Shown here: positions 40,835 to 53,065 of the stretch, one piece after another
Layout: every line of letters starts with the position of its first letter
Numbering within the stretch: position 1 is the first letter of the stretch
Source: Elysia chlorotica
Taxonomy: Eukaryota > Mollusca > Gastropoda > Plakobranchidae
DNA length: 64,000 bases
Reading direction: 5' to 3'
NCBI GenBank assembly: GCA_003991915.1
Contig: RQTK01000167.1
Span: forward strand, 169,563-233,562
Made by a program: the position numbers and the translations under genes
The notes under the pieces: model-generated
Databases searched by the model: none
What the model was told of the DNA's origin: nothing
Seen by the model: only the letters and a program-made list of their open reading frames with translations

Positions 40835-41055
40835 CCCTACTGGTTGGGTCAGAGTCTGAGAGATCATATGGACGAGACAGATTCCCGCCTTGACGAGAAT
40901 TCAACTGGAGGCTTACTACTAGGCCTAGCCTAGTCTCAGCAGTCCCAGTTATGTACGCTTTGGTCAGAGTCAATATAATGTGACTCTGTGTAGCAACACG
41001 TGAAATTGTCACATTTATGATATTACTATTTTTAAACTCAATATGTGCTATCATC
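40835..41055 (+). mobile_element. SINE family A fragment, rearranged
   Basis: Diverged plus-orientation body words 'tactggttgggtcagagtc', 'tcaatataatgtgac' and 'gtagcaacacgtgaaattgtca' are separated by unrelated sequence. Old or composite. Confidence 0.5.
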
Positions 41056-41458
41056 CAACATTATGTAGCCTACTGAAACTGCATGAACTAATTGCAATTT
41101 TAAAAACTTAAACAATTACAAATAATTTTTTTCAGACAACATAATTTCAAGTTAAATCAAGTAATACTAATAGCACACATTAATTTGAAAACCTGAACAC
41201 AGTATCATCTATTCTCAACTAATGATTGGAATCATCTTAGTAAATGAATTTATAAATGTTAACACACGCATATAGCCATTCATAACAAAGAAAGACTACA
41301 ACACTACAAATAAATGCAACAAAGGAGTCTTTCTTTCTCCAAATGAACAGAAATGCATTCTTTATTACAAAAAATATACATGCATCATAAATCTAGGGTT
41401 TCAATAATACAAAGATAAATCACATTAGGAAGGGAAAAAAATGTCCTTAGTGATGATC

Positions 41459-41545
<87 letters not shown>

Positions 41546-41546
41546 T
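41459..41546 (+). repeat. (AAT)n microsatellite
   Basis: An almost pure run of about 29 AAT units with no LINE or SINE body on either side that I can recognise. Confidence 0.95.
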
Positions 41547-44500
41547 ATTGATTTACAATTTAAATAAGTCCTCTAAATCACTAATAGGACACAATTATAT
41601 AGTTATGTATACACCTGACATGGTACAAACCTTCTACAATCATCCCAGTGCACCACATAAGGCAGATATTAGGTTAATAAACCACACAAAACATTAAACT
41701 GAAACAACCATAGAAGCCGCTATATTCCTTTGATTTTAGCTATGGAAAGCAAAACAACACATGTGCAATATTAGCTCTAAGAATGAACAATTTGCATACA
41801 GGTACATTATATTTCTCACACAAGTTATTGTTTAGCATCTCTTCCCACTGACTCAGTGATTGGTCTGTACTACATGTATTGACTATACCTCCATACACCT
41901 GTATCTGCTTTTGCCTATATTAGGACATAAATATTGCTTCAAAATCCAGATATTAGTAACTTGAAATTTGCAATTCATCGAAGACTTTTTCTTTTCACAA
42001 AAGGCAGTTTAAAAAATAAACCATCTACATTACTATAACCTCAGAAAATACATATTCAGACTTCTTTAAATGTAACAAGGCGTTGGCGTATATTAAGAAA
42101 TAAATAAGTACATGTACCTTTATGAAAAAAGGCACACAATTTCTTTTATTTAACAAAGTATGAGCATATTTTGTCCTTGGTTTGATCAATCTCCTGATTT
42201 TAATTTCATAAGCTAAGCATCCAAGATATATTATTTGCGTTAAGTACAATTTCTACAGGAAAACATTTCTTTACATCATCTTCACAGGGTGCTGTGCTAG
42301 TTTGCATTGATGATCATATACCCTTGATGCCTCTCTTCTCTCACACTTCAGAATCAGGTCGACCATTCTACCTCTATTAGTCCATATTAATGATCTGTCA
42401 GTGTTTTTTGTTTTTGTTTGTCTATATCTTGCTCTCTTTTGGTTCATCCTTCCAGTTGTTAAGATATATTCGAAACTATCTATGTCTGAGTGCGACTTGG
42501 TCATCAAACTTTGCCTTTTGGAGATATGATAAAAATGAATTTTAACAATAGATGTATCTAGATTATCCAGTGTTTGATTCGTGTATTGAAACGATTTGTC
42601 CTTTGACTATGGTTATTTTTCCCTGTATAAACATGTCTTTAGGTAAACTTATTACACTTTTAAGTTTGTTTTGTCCTTGAAAAGTGTGATCACACAATTT
42701 CATCTTATGGTATTACAAGAAATTTTATTTTACCACAGAATTTGAATGACTTTATTTTTCTGGTGTTATTTCAATAAAAAATGGTTTAAAAAAAAATGCA
42801 AACATCAGATCATTTAGCATGTTTTAAGTTGCATCTTGAAGAGCACGGCATTTTGCATGATACCGTGGTATATACCAACAATCCAAATTCAACAAAATCA
42901 TTTTCATTGAGTTTAAGACCAAAATTATTAGTAAATATTCATGGACCTTAAAAATAACACCTTAAAATAAGCATCTGATTAAAGTTTAATCTAACAGAAC
43001 ACATTTAAATTAAATCAAAGAAAATTATGACCCTCGCAATGAATAAAAGATCTAGAAAGGCTGTACAACAGTCTCTATCATTCCGACCGTTATGTTCACT
43101 TTTTCAATAATTGATCATGGATCTTAATCCTATCTATATAAAATTCACAGGTCATATATCTCCATTGTGTCATATTGCAGTAAATATTTTTCCAGTGAGT
43201 CTGCTCTCTTCATGACGGTTAAGTATTACTCACATAGTTTGGGTCCTATTGCTTGCTAAGCTAACTATCTAGATTTAAAACCTAAAAGCCTAGCTCATGA
43301 CTTCCAACGAAGTTCCATAACTCTTTGTCAAATCATTTCACTATAGTGTCACCTTGATATGTGGTCACTTTCCCAACACCATTGCAACAGTGAGTAATTG
43401 ACACTTGACTTGTAAATGACTCACAAACATTTGTACGAATCTTATGAACCAACCCCAATGTTAAAAATGCACACAGATTTTCTGTCCACATTATATACAT
43501 ATGACCTTCAAAAAAAAAAAGCTGGTGGTAAGTGAATTTTAGTACATTTTAGAAAAAAGCAGTCACACCTTTTAAATTAATAGCCTTTGTACAGGCACTT
43601 CAGCATAAAAAAAAATAATAAATAAGAGCATTAACAAAGAACAATGATGTCATAGACATTTTTTTTAGAAACACCATCAAATGAAAGACACCTTTGTAGT
43701 ACAGGTACAAGACATAAAATTAAAAGAGTTATTAAACACTCAAAGCGACATAACTTCTTGAAGCCAATCATTAAGACAAAAGTAGTCTGATTCTGTGAAA
43801 AAAACATCAGAAAATAAATACTGCTAACGGATAAATTTGATTTCCTCTTGATTGGGCTATTTAATCTATAAGAAAGAAAAATCCGGGCACACTCTTGAAA
43901 TAATATGTTCTTCAAAGTCTCCTACAATAGGGAAAATTAGAGTATAGCAAAATGTTAGAACCAACGTGCATCCAAATCCTGCACAATATGCATTCATATT
44001 AAAAGAAATCATGGCACTTTTAATCAGATAGTTGTGATAAACATAACATTGCATTGAGTGTCAGCTTGTCCACCTTAAAATCGATAATTAAAAAAAACCC
44101 ACCATAATACAATGACCATTATCTATGACTGGCAAACAGTTAAATGAAAATAACTCAACACAATTATTTCTTTTTTTTTTAACACAAGTTTACATTTCAT
44201 AATTTTGAAGGAATGCAGTACAATTTGAATATGGTAAATACAACTATAGACATTGATGATTCAATGGTAATATTTAAGTTGATAAGAGGCATCAAATGTA
44301 TTTATTTCAAATATTGCACATTTTGCTCTGCATAGCTTGAGCAATGCTATATGTCCTGCTATAATGATACATACATGTACACAATTCTCCACATCAAAGA
44401 GTATAATATTTATATTTAAATCTAATTAAAAAAAATATTTGTAGTTTTCTCTTTTCTTCTTTTTGTTTCTCTTGAGAATTGGGTATGTGAATTTATAATA

Positions 44501-44942
44501 TGCATATTCAGAAGCTGTTACATTGACTCCAAGCATTTCGATCATTATAGAATAAATAAATATTTTATACATAGCATTCAATTTCTAAGCATGTTGCAGA
44601 TTCAAATTAATAAACCATGCAAGGACATACAAACTGAATCACCTGAAACTAAAAATTTGTCAGATGGTCTATTTGGTAAAGTTACCAGGCACGAACAGGC
44701 TTTAGAAAACCTGCTAATTACTCGATGTACTTTGTTACTCGCACTTGAAGGCTTTTATCAAGCAAGACTCAAGTCTAAAGGTAATGAAGACAAAATAATT
44801 TTAAAATTATATTGCGCAACAGATTGATTAACCTCTGGACACATTTTGGAAAAGAAAAGGGAAAGGAAATATTCTTCCGAAATTTAAACCTCTATTTTAT
44901 TATTTTTGCTTGGTAAACATTTAATACAATAAAGAAGTCTAC

Positions 44943-44944
<2 letters not shown>

Positions 44945-44997
<53 letters not shown>

Positions 44998-45480
44998 TAG
45001 TAATAATATATTTCATTTATATAGCGCACTTACATGAATAATCATGCTCAATGTGCTTTACAATTTCCATTATCACGATTACAAAAGAAACATACCCATA
45101 TGGTGTTGACACAGTACAACATTAGATTCAAAAGTCACAATTAATCGTTAGAGGTATTTACAACATTCACAGGTTCGATTTCAATCATCAAAAAGGTAGA
45201 ATTTTAGCATGCATTTAAAAATGTTTATGGATGGTGCCTCCCTTATGTTTTTGGGAAGGTTGTTCCATACTTTGGAACCAGAATCGCGGACCTGTTGATT
45301 TATAAGTTCTATTTGGTACAACAATGTTGATACTGAATAATGTGCTCAATTTTTTTATTCTCAAAATAAGCCTTGCTGCGCTATTTTGAACCATTTGCAA
45401 GCGATTAATAGTGTCTTGGGGAGAGATGCCAGTAAAATGTTACGATAATCAAGTAAGAAGGGTCTTGGTCACATTCTCAT
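44945..45480 (-). mobile_element. 5-prime-truncated CR1/L2-like LINE, decayed
   Basis: On the minus strand: reverse-transcriptase C-terminal pieces INRLQMVQNSAARLILRIKK and, in another frame, KVWNNLPKNIREAPS..LKFYLF then a stop. The 3-prime UTR has a stem-loop near 'cacattgagcatg..gtgcgctatataaatga', and a long (ATT)n tail ends at 44945. It has frame disruptions and is older than the 28157 copy, but both share the 'gcgctatataaa' 3-prime terminus. Confidence 0.8.
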
Positions 45481-47147
45481 TTTACATGGTGTTATGTCAA
45501 CAATAAATAAAATGATGAACAAATCTTTTTTTTATCTTATAGAGTTAATAGAAAATGTAAAGCCTATATATCTCACTGAAAAATAAATTAGTGACTGCAT
45601 TTTGAATGACTGAAAAAAAATAAAAAAGATTGTTTCTAGTAGCTTACACACATTTGAACACAAATAATTCCAACCCTTGCGCAGGTAAACAAAAATACAA
45701 CTAAATCTACACAATGTTGCATATCAAGTAAATTGAAAATCCTTTTCATCCATGGTTAATTTGATCGATTGGTATAGCCAGAAGTCATTATTTAGATTTT
45801 ACTAAATAAACTAAGTTTATATAAATTTTAAAGCTTACATTCTTTTTATCAAATTGGGGTGCATAGAAAATATTCAGAAAAGTCTTTACCTTATATGGAT
45901 TGTGAAAGAAATCTGAACAAGATTTTGATGGTAATAAAACTGCGTTCACAAAACTTATAAAGTTATATTCATATTGATTATAATTATGAGACATATTTTG
46001 AAAATCTATATCTGTCCGATTTTAATGGAATGATCTCAGTAAGCTATAAACATCAAACTTTACCAATTAAACGGCTCCTATATTTGTCTAATAACATTAA
46101 TGTTGAAAGTGCCATCTCCAGAATAGATAAAATATGGGTCGATCTGAATAAAAGATGTTCAACCACAGCTTTCTAAGCACCTGGAAGAAGAGCCAAGGGA
46201 TGGTCCTGTTTTGTCAAGAGATTTTGGGCATGTTTACTTGGCCTTTGCAAATAATGCTACAATAATACATAAACCTAATACATTCGTTAGTTTTACTCAT
46301 TATTCCAAGTAAAAAGGCTATGTAGTTAATATTAAAAACATTATAACCTGAGCCCACTAAGGCAAAATTTATTACTTAAAATTAAGGAATGTGACACATG
46401 ATTAAGGTAAATTTGCCAATTGAATTTACCCTCAAACCAAAAGCGTACCAAAATTTAATTTTACAATTATAAGAGAGTACTGTATATATATAATTATTCT
46501 ATTTACAAGGCTTACACCATGCCCTGGTGTGTTTTTTTCACAGAACCCAAACATTCTAAAATTTAGGACTGCTACAGGAAAAAAAAAATCAATGAACCAA
46601 GTGGTGCTCTTACACAAGTACACATGAACATTAAGTTCACATTAGCATACATCACCAATCTTCAAGATTTGTGAACACATATTCACATAGTTGTATTCAC
46701 ACTTTAAAAAAAAAAAGAAATAAATCTATTTAAGGATTATAACTGCAAACCCATTTAATTCCAAATCTTCAGCTGTTCTTTACTGTTGTTTTAAAACAAT
46801 AAAAATACCACAGAGAAAGAGAGGCAACTTGCTCCCTCTGGCATACATTTAAAAATATCAGTGTGAGTAGGAAATCACCTGCCTCAAGTTTGAAATAGAA
46901 TGAAAATCCCAAGAAAGATTAAGAAACCCATGCTAACAATGTTCACTGTAACAGCTGTCAAGTGTTGCCACATTTGCTTATCAGAGTTTATCCAGGATTA
47001 AAGTCCTGCAGTCAGGAACGCTCTCCGCTCAGATATTGCGACTTTTGATCTCATGAATTGATGCTACTTCAACCTGCAGTGCTCCAACTTGTATCAAGAG
47101 ACCAAAGTCAAGATCACTAACACCAAATTCGAACCTCAACGTTAACA

Positions 47148-50100
47148 TTACAAAATAATAAAATCTTCAGAGTCCCTGGAATATGTTCTCTGCTTCTGTC
47201 CATTCTTGTGAATCTGATAGTGGGTGACTTTCACTCTCCCTTTGTCTTGCCCAGTATGAATGGCATGTTGTGAGCTCTCATCATGACTACCCTCAGCAAA
47301 AATAAAGAGAGGGTATGCACCACGCTGTTTTTCTGGGAAGACATACTGAAATGTAAAGGGAAAATTAATATAACATTCAGTGCTTTACAGGTATAAACAA
47401 TGGATCATATTTACAAGTATAAAAAATGGATCATATCAGATAAAAATAAAATAAAAATTAAAGTATTAATATCAGACATAAGTGTTTTCGCTTTTCTTTT
47501 TTGGGAGCAGGGGGAGGGGGGGGGGGGGGGGACAGGAATCTAGATCTAGTTTAGTAATGCATCACTACCCTTGATTCCTGACAATGGGAAAATGAACTTT
47601 GTTTAGATGTGTTGGAACTTTGTTAAGATGTGTTGTCACAGAGTGCCTGTATTTAGAACAGTAGAAGAGGGGGAGGGCAATCAGGCTGTGTGCTGCACAC
47701 ATCGTTTCTCTCAAGACCTAGATCTACATACATTGCATGAGAGCTGCTGTACTGCGCATTCATGCAAACACTTCGTTCATGTCTGTTAATGTTACTTCTC
47801 AGATCAAACACAAACACACACACAGGCCTAAAAGATCCATTATCGGCTCTTGATGCATTTATCTTGGTGAAGGTTGGAGTTGTGTAGTTACTTAGGTTCA
47901 TTTTCAGTTTGACGAGTGTTAGGTTGAAAAATCTGCGACGTGTATGTCTGTTGGTTTCTTTGGGAAATGAAATGGAGATATCAAGTACTGACAATCAAAG
48001 ATATTGTGTTATGTTGGTGGATTCTACTCTTAGTCTTGCATGCTCGAGCATCATCAGCTTCTTTAGAACATGTTCACTCAAATTTAAGATTAACGTCAAT
48101 TTTTATTCATTGAGCAACGGACAAATGTCTTTTGTTCGAAACCAAATTTTAATTAATGGAGGAGGGTAAAATCACTTTGGGCAACGGCAAAGCTGTTTTT
48201 TAAATTTCAATAATTGAGAAAGCAAAAAAAATTAAAAACATTATAAATTAAACTCCTAGAGAGTCAAGTCTATTATGTTTATTACAACCTTGCTTCTAAC
48301 TAAACCGCAGACATAACAAAGTTTTGGAGCTGCCCCACTTACTCCGCTGTATTCGAGGTCCACTGAATTGGGTAAAGGTGTAAGTAACTTTAAAAAAAAA
48401 AAAGCAACTTTAATGCTCCCCAAAATAGTAACCAAAGGTAAGAAATTATTAAAACCTAAATAGATAAAGTTTTACAAGATTCCAAGTTCTATAAATAAAC
48501 GTTTATACAGTACTATGTAGGTTTCTATAGCGTTGAGCTATTTAGCCCTGGAAGTCAATAATTTCACTTTAAAGCAACCATTTTCTAGTCCTCCAAAGCT
48601 AAAGCTTTGACAATTTAAACTGTTGTGTTACCTCAATCTTAAAGTTTTTGTCGCTGGTATCCACCGCCTCCCTGCAGTAGTGAGGATCTAGGTGGATCAG
48701 CTTGTTATCTGTAATGTGACACAACATAGCACAATAAGAAACAGATTATTAAAAACAACAGCAAACACAATTCAAAGATTCCCTCACATAAATCATTTAT
48801 GAGGCCCATGTAGAATCAAAATAATTTAAAACATTTTAGGTTGTTTCAAATTGCTCCTTGACATGCACAGTTATGTAAATGAAAAAAGAGTCATCATTTC
48901 CCTCCATAAACAATGTCATACATATATTTAAAACAACAACTTTTATTAAATCAGAAAATGCTTCGTGGTCCCAACCAAATATAAATTATCAATGAACAAA
49001 AAAGTTAATACTTTTCCATAGTCTATAAGAAATAACACTTGTTTTTTTATACAAGATACAAATTCATAAACAAAAACATGATGCCCTGCCTAGGTTAAGG
49101 CAATTATTTTACAAGCATTTGATCTTATTCTTTATAGAAAGGATAAGTATTACATGACAAAAAAAAACATATAAAAAAAACCCCAACAAATTAAGGCAAA
49201 GCAAAACAAAAGCCACCCATGATTACAGCCTAATTCTTGATAATTTTAGCACAGGATAAGAAATGAAAAAAATTCAAATTTGTTATTTGCAATCAATAGC
49301 TCTGGCAAATCACTCCACAACTTTTCATTGAAAACAACAGAGTTATTAGAAATAAAGCCCGTGAATAACACAATTTGTCTGATCTTGAATTACCCTTGCA
49401 CCTAATATTGATCCATGATAGAGACCAATTAGGTGTCACCATAATTATATACTGTACCTAACGTTTGTCTCTATTTGATTGAAGGTGTAACAGCACAATT
49501 CAAGCATTAAAAAAAGAAGATTGAAGTACTGATAAAGTGATATGACAGGTAAGGAGAGAGTAGAAAATAGTGTCTACAGTAGCCAAGAGACTGTCCAACA
49601 ACATCCAGAACATTTGTGGTGTCCCTTTTCTAACAGCGGAGAAGAGAGCAAAAGACAAGGCCCAGTGGAAGCTTGATGTGGTTCGCTGGATGGCAAAGGG
49701 ATGTAGAAATCTAGGCAATTAAGTAAAAGAGAAAAGAAAAAAAAAAGAAAGAAAATTATCAACAGGAGGATCAGTAGAAGAAGCTTACCTTGCCACCCAA
49801 TGAAGTAAAGGGAATGCTTTGGTTTGCCTCCAATGATGCCCATACAACTCTCTTGAGTGAGAAGATTTTTCACACATGGCACATAAATCTCATTCATGAC
49901 TTCTCCACCCAAGCGCATTGGGATCAGGATGATGAGGGACCTCAGCCAAGTCTCTTCCTTCCCCTGGGAGAAACAGTATGAAATACAGTTATGGATATCT
50001 TGCAATAAATCTAAAAGAGATATCAAAACAGCAAATTACAACTGACAAGTTTCTTTCCCAGAGCCTGAATGAGTTAACACATAATTATATTAGAAAGGCT

Positions 50101-51257
50101 GGATCACGTTTCTTGAAAAATTATGAACTGCTTACTTTCAAGGACTAATGAAGGTTGTACATTTTCCTCAACTGAAGAAGCAATAAAATAAAGACAAAAC
50201 GTCATGTATGTATTATTTTGCTTTTTATTTAGTCTTTTTCCTTTGATCTTTAACTCTAGTTGATGACTGTGAATATTGTTTGTCAAATTTGAATGCTAAA
50301 AAAAAGTTTAAAAAAAAAGAGGGGGGCGGGGAGGATTGTCTTTAATGGAATCTTGACAAAATAAAGAAAAATGTTAATTTTCATGAACTGCCCATAGTAT
50401 AAGTATATAATAATTCTGTTATTTGCATGATCTGTGAGCTCTACACAAGAAGGTAAAAAGAGAGTGACCATAAGGAAGTGTTGAGCAGTACTTACTTGAT
50501 CATTTTTAGAGCTTTCCGCCTCACCAGAGTTTGACAGACTCTCTGACTTTTCTCTTGCTGTGCACAGCCTCAGAACGTCCTCCATGTACACTGGGAACAG
50601 GATGGTTTTAACATTACATTCAAAGCCATGAAATTCAAAACAATGTCTGATAAGTGGAAAAACAATTGAAATAAACATACCTACTAAACCATTCTTTGTT
50701 CTTTTTCAACATCATCAACAAAGAATGGTTTAGTAGTACAAAGCATTAATATCTGTTCTTTTTTTAACCTCATCAACAGATATTAATGCTTTGTAGTACT
50801 TTGATGGAAGTATATTATCTTTTAAAGCAAAGAGAGTTGGATTATATTCTGGAAGTATTCATACACATAAAATGCTCCATTGTTTGCAGAATATTTCTGC
50901 CCTTTGATTTTTCAATATGTTTATAGCTGCAGAAAACACTGATGACAACAGAAAAGACTTACAGATTATTTTATACACCTTGACAGTATATTATTTCATT
51001 CCCACTTTCGAATGACTTTTTTGCTTCCTATCATTTCTGCATATATCACCTTCATTATTGGGATTTCCGAAAGAATTAGACCTGCAGTCTCTTTGTGAAC
51101 CTTATATAAGTCATTAGACTGAGTTAATACAACTAAATAATCTAATCTATTTAGGTAGATCAATGGGTTATATGGTGTACCTGTGCAATCTTGGGCAACG
51201 TATATACACAGCTGGCTTAGTATGGGAAGAGTCTGACTGGCTCGCGCAAATGCATCT
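47148..51257 (-). CDS. ATG4D: ATG4C/D-type autophagy cysteine protease, C-terminal exons
   Basis: ATG4 proteases trim and delipidate ATG8/LC3 proteins. Exons in order: 51181-51257 (IYVAQDCT), 50496-50590 ([10 protein letters not shown]), 49789-49963 ([39 protein letters not shown]), 48632-48708 (LIHLDPHYC) and 47148-47345 ([18 protein letters not shown], stop). All junctions are GT-AG and in frame, giving about 208 residues. LDPH carries the catalytic Asp and His. The C-terminal DFIIL is in the position of the ATG8-binding tail (FEIL in ATG4B). VPCVKNLL and YPxFxxAEG favour the C/D branch over A/B. Two things are missing. The N-terminal exons with the catalytic Cys (GWGC motif) are not in the window. 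So is the family segment usually found between the DPH exon and the YPxFxxAEG exon, including FHC and DPS.T.GF(Y/F). The two flanking exons are nonetheless both phase 0 and would splice in frame. Confidence 0.9.
47511..47531 (+). repeat. Poly-G run in ATG4 intron
   Basis: An almost uninterrupted G run of about 19 bases in the last ATG4 intron, rare in such AT-rich DNA. A similar run lies at about 56156-56170. Both could form G-quadruplexes and are error-prone in sequencing. Confidence 0.85.
50681..50795. repeat. Two abutting perfect hairpins with matching loops
   Basis: Hairpin 1: arms 50681-50700 and 50717-50736, 20 bp, perfect, 16-base loop ctttttcaacatcatc. Hairpin 2: arms 50737-50757 and 50775-50795, 21 bp, perfect, 17-base loop ctttttttaacctcatc. 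The hairpins abut with no spacer. The stems are unrelated in sequence (ctactaaaccattctttgtt and tacaaagcattaatatctgt.), while the loops are nearly the same, and both left arms end in gtt. They lie in the ATG4 intron just upstream (transcript sense) of exon 50496-50590. Confidence 0.92.
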
Positions 51258-51429
51258 CTATTTGAATACAGCAAGATAATTACATTTTTAAAAATAAAAA
51301 GTCAAGTGAAAAAAGTAGTATTTCAAAATGAATAGCAAATTTATAACTAGTAGGTACAGCCCCAAAATGTTGTGAACTGGATATAAAAAATACGGTTATA
51401 ATTATGTCATCTCAGCCCTGATGTTTTAC

Positions 51430-51960
51430 GACATAAGGTTGTAACTTGACTTGACTTAACCGCCTTTCGCATCCTGGTTCTACGTCCGGGACGCCTCGGC
51501 AGCTTCTAGTATTTTAGTTGTAAGTTGTTTCCATTTTTGCATGTCTTGTGCTGTTGAGCGAAATTCATCTAAATGTAACTTATTTTTGAGTTGAAGTGTG
51601 TCTGTTTTCAGGCGAGATAAGTCCTTGTTCAGTGTAATTGGTATTGTTGTGACGGGCCTACCTCGAAAGCGTTTGCCTTCTCTTTTGAAATATGTTTCCA
51701 TAGCTTTGTTTGCAGGAATTTGCTTCTTCTAAGGATATGCCCGAATAGACGCCATGTGCTTTCAAGGGCTTGGGTAGATATGGGCTTCTATTCACATATT
51801 CTGTACAGTGTATCGTTTGTAACAGTTACTTTTACTGGGTATTTTATGCCTAACACTTTTCTCAGTTGTTTTCGGTGAAAAGCATCAAGTTTTTCCTCTT
51901 CTGCTCTAGTGAGGGCCCAGGTGCCGCAGTTATATGTTAGGATATACCTTGAGAATGATA
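51430..51960 (-). mobile_element. LINE remnant, C-terminal part of reverse transcriptase ORF
   Basis: Minus-strand pieces in order: LTYNCGTWALTRAEEEKLDA, FHRKQLRKVLGIKYPVKVT, ALESTWRLFGHILRRS, NKAMETYFKREGKRFRGRP, TTIPITLNKDLSRLK, QLTTKILEAAEASRT. This order (NCGTW..T..EE..LD.FHR.QLR.VLGI, then W.L.GH.LR, then GRP.TT.P..L) is the usual end of a large class of animal non-LTR retrotransposon polyproteins. It has at least one stop and one frameshift and no 5-prime part. Its upstream edge runs into the minisatellite at 51945. It is a different family from the LINEs at 28157 and 44945. Confidence 0.82.
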
Positions 51961-52312
51961 TACCTAGAAAAACCATAATGATAGATGTGATACTTAGAGA
52001 AATCATATTGATATGTGAATGGTATACCTATAGAAACCATATTGATAGGTAAATGATATACCTAGAGAAACCATATTGATAGGTTGATGATATACCTAGA
52101 AAAACCATAATGATAGGTGTAATACTTAGAGAAACCATATTGATATGTGAATGATATACCTTGAGATTCCATATTGATAGGTTAATCATATACCTAGAGA
52201 AACCATATTGATAGGTTAATAATATACTTAGAGAAACCATATTGATAGGTTAATCATATACTTAGAGAAACCATATTGATAGGTTAATAATATACATATA
52301 GAGACCATATTG
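51945..52312. repeat. Minisatellite, 34-36-bp unit, about 10 copies
   Basis: The repeating word is 'gatatacctagagaaaccat' + 'attgataggttaat', with variation (aaaaccataatgat, cttagagaaaccat). It begins at the broken edge of the LINE remnant and ends at the inverted SINE pair. Small open frames over it (VSLSI, YQYGFSRY repeats) are by-products. Confidence 0.9.
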
Positions 52313-52315
52313 ATA

Positions 52316-52447
52316 GAGCTGAGTTGAGTTGATTTGGTTTAACGTCTAACATCAGCATTATATAGGCTATATATGTGGATGGGACTCAAGACTGACGTCT
52401 CACAATTTTATGTGCTGCCACGCACGGCACAAGGCGGGGATACCATG
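52316..52447 (-). mobile_element. SINE family A, left arm of an inverted pair
   Basis: Minus-orientation 3-prime part: tail 'gttgagttgatttggtttaacg', then 'cagcattatataggctatat', 'gactgacgtctcacaatttt', 'gtgctgccacgcacggcac' and 'ggcggggataccatgac'. It is truncated before its tRNA-like head, exactly where the plus-oriented partner begins. Confidence 0.88.
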
Positions 52448-52450
52448 ACG

Positions 52451-52641
52451 CAAAAGGACCAGATTCGAGCCCTGGCGATTGCGCTCCCCACTGGTTGGGT
52501 CGGTGTCAGTTTAATGTGACTGGCTGAGACAGGAGTCTCGTGTGTGGCAGCACATAAAATTGTCAGACGTCAGTCTTGGGGCTCGTCCACAAAATAGCCT
52601 ATATATAATGCTGATGTTAGACGTTAAATCAACTCAACTCA
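52451..52641 (+). mobile_element. SINE family A, right arm of an inverted pair
   Basis: Plus orientation from 'aaaaggaccagattcgagccctgg' (box B) through 'ctggttgggtcggtgtcag', 'gtgtgtggcagcacataaaa' and 'gacgtcagtcttggggctcg' to (CAACT)3. With 52316-52447 it forms a long inverted repeat of about 130 bp per arm. Confidence 0.88.
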
Positions 52642-53065
52642 ACTCTGCATACCCTTCTACATCTATTTCGTACTGATAATCTCTTAGTGTGGAGACAGTA
52701 ATTTTCATTTGGTTAATGTCGTAATATTTCAACTACGCTTATTAATCGGTATGGCTTAAAAATTGTTTTGGGTTATGAACTTGTTGGCTTAAATTTTTTT
52801 AATCCGCACATGCAAGTCATATAAATTATCGTACTAAATCTTTTTCTTGAACACTAATTCAGACGAGTAAGAACAGTAACCAAAGTTAGTAAGTCATCAA
52901 TTCTGCTGTGTGGTCATTTTAGTAGCTTGAACGCTGACGCAGGCAGTAAGGTTACATTCAGGACCATTTATCATTTTATGCATATAATTTGAACATTTTT
53001 GTTGCAAAAAACAACAAAAACAAAACAAAAACAGTGCTATACAAGATTAGAATAAGTGAGTCACC

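Larger units (their letters stand above)
35862..47147. other. Gene-poor interval between AP3D1 start and ATG4 stop
   Basis: I find no gene here. The AP3D1 start side (35862-36000) is less AT-rich than its surroundings and probably contains the promoter and 5-prime UTR, but no TATA box is evident. The rest is SINE copies, a purine tract, a tandem duplication, an (AAT)n tract, a LINE end and AT-rich filler, itemised separately. The parts at 41.6-44.9 kb and 45.5-47.1 kb show nothing more specific. Confidence 0.55.

Noticed and set aside
47653-47994. A 113-codon minus-strand open frame in the last ATG4 intron as the missing ATG4 exon
   Set aside because: It has none of the expected FHC or DPS.T.GF motifs and no matching splice sites.
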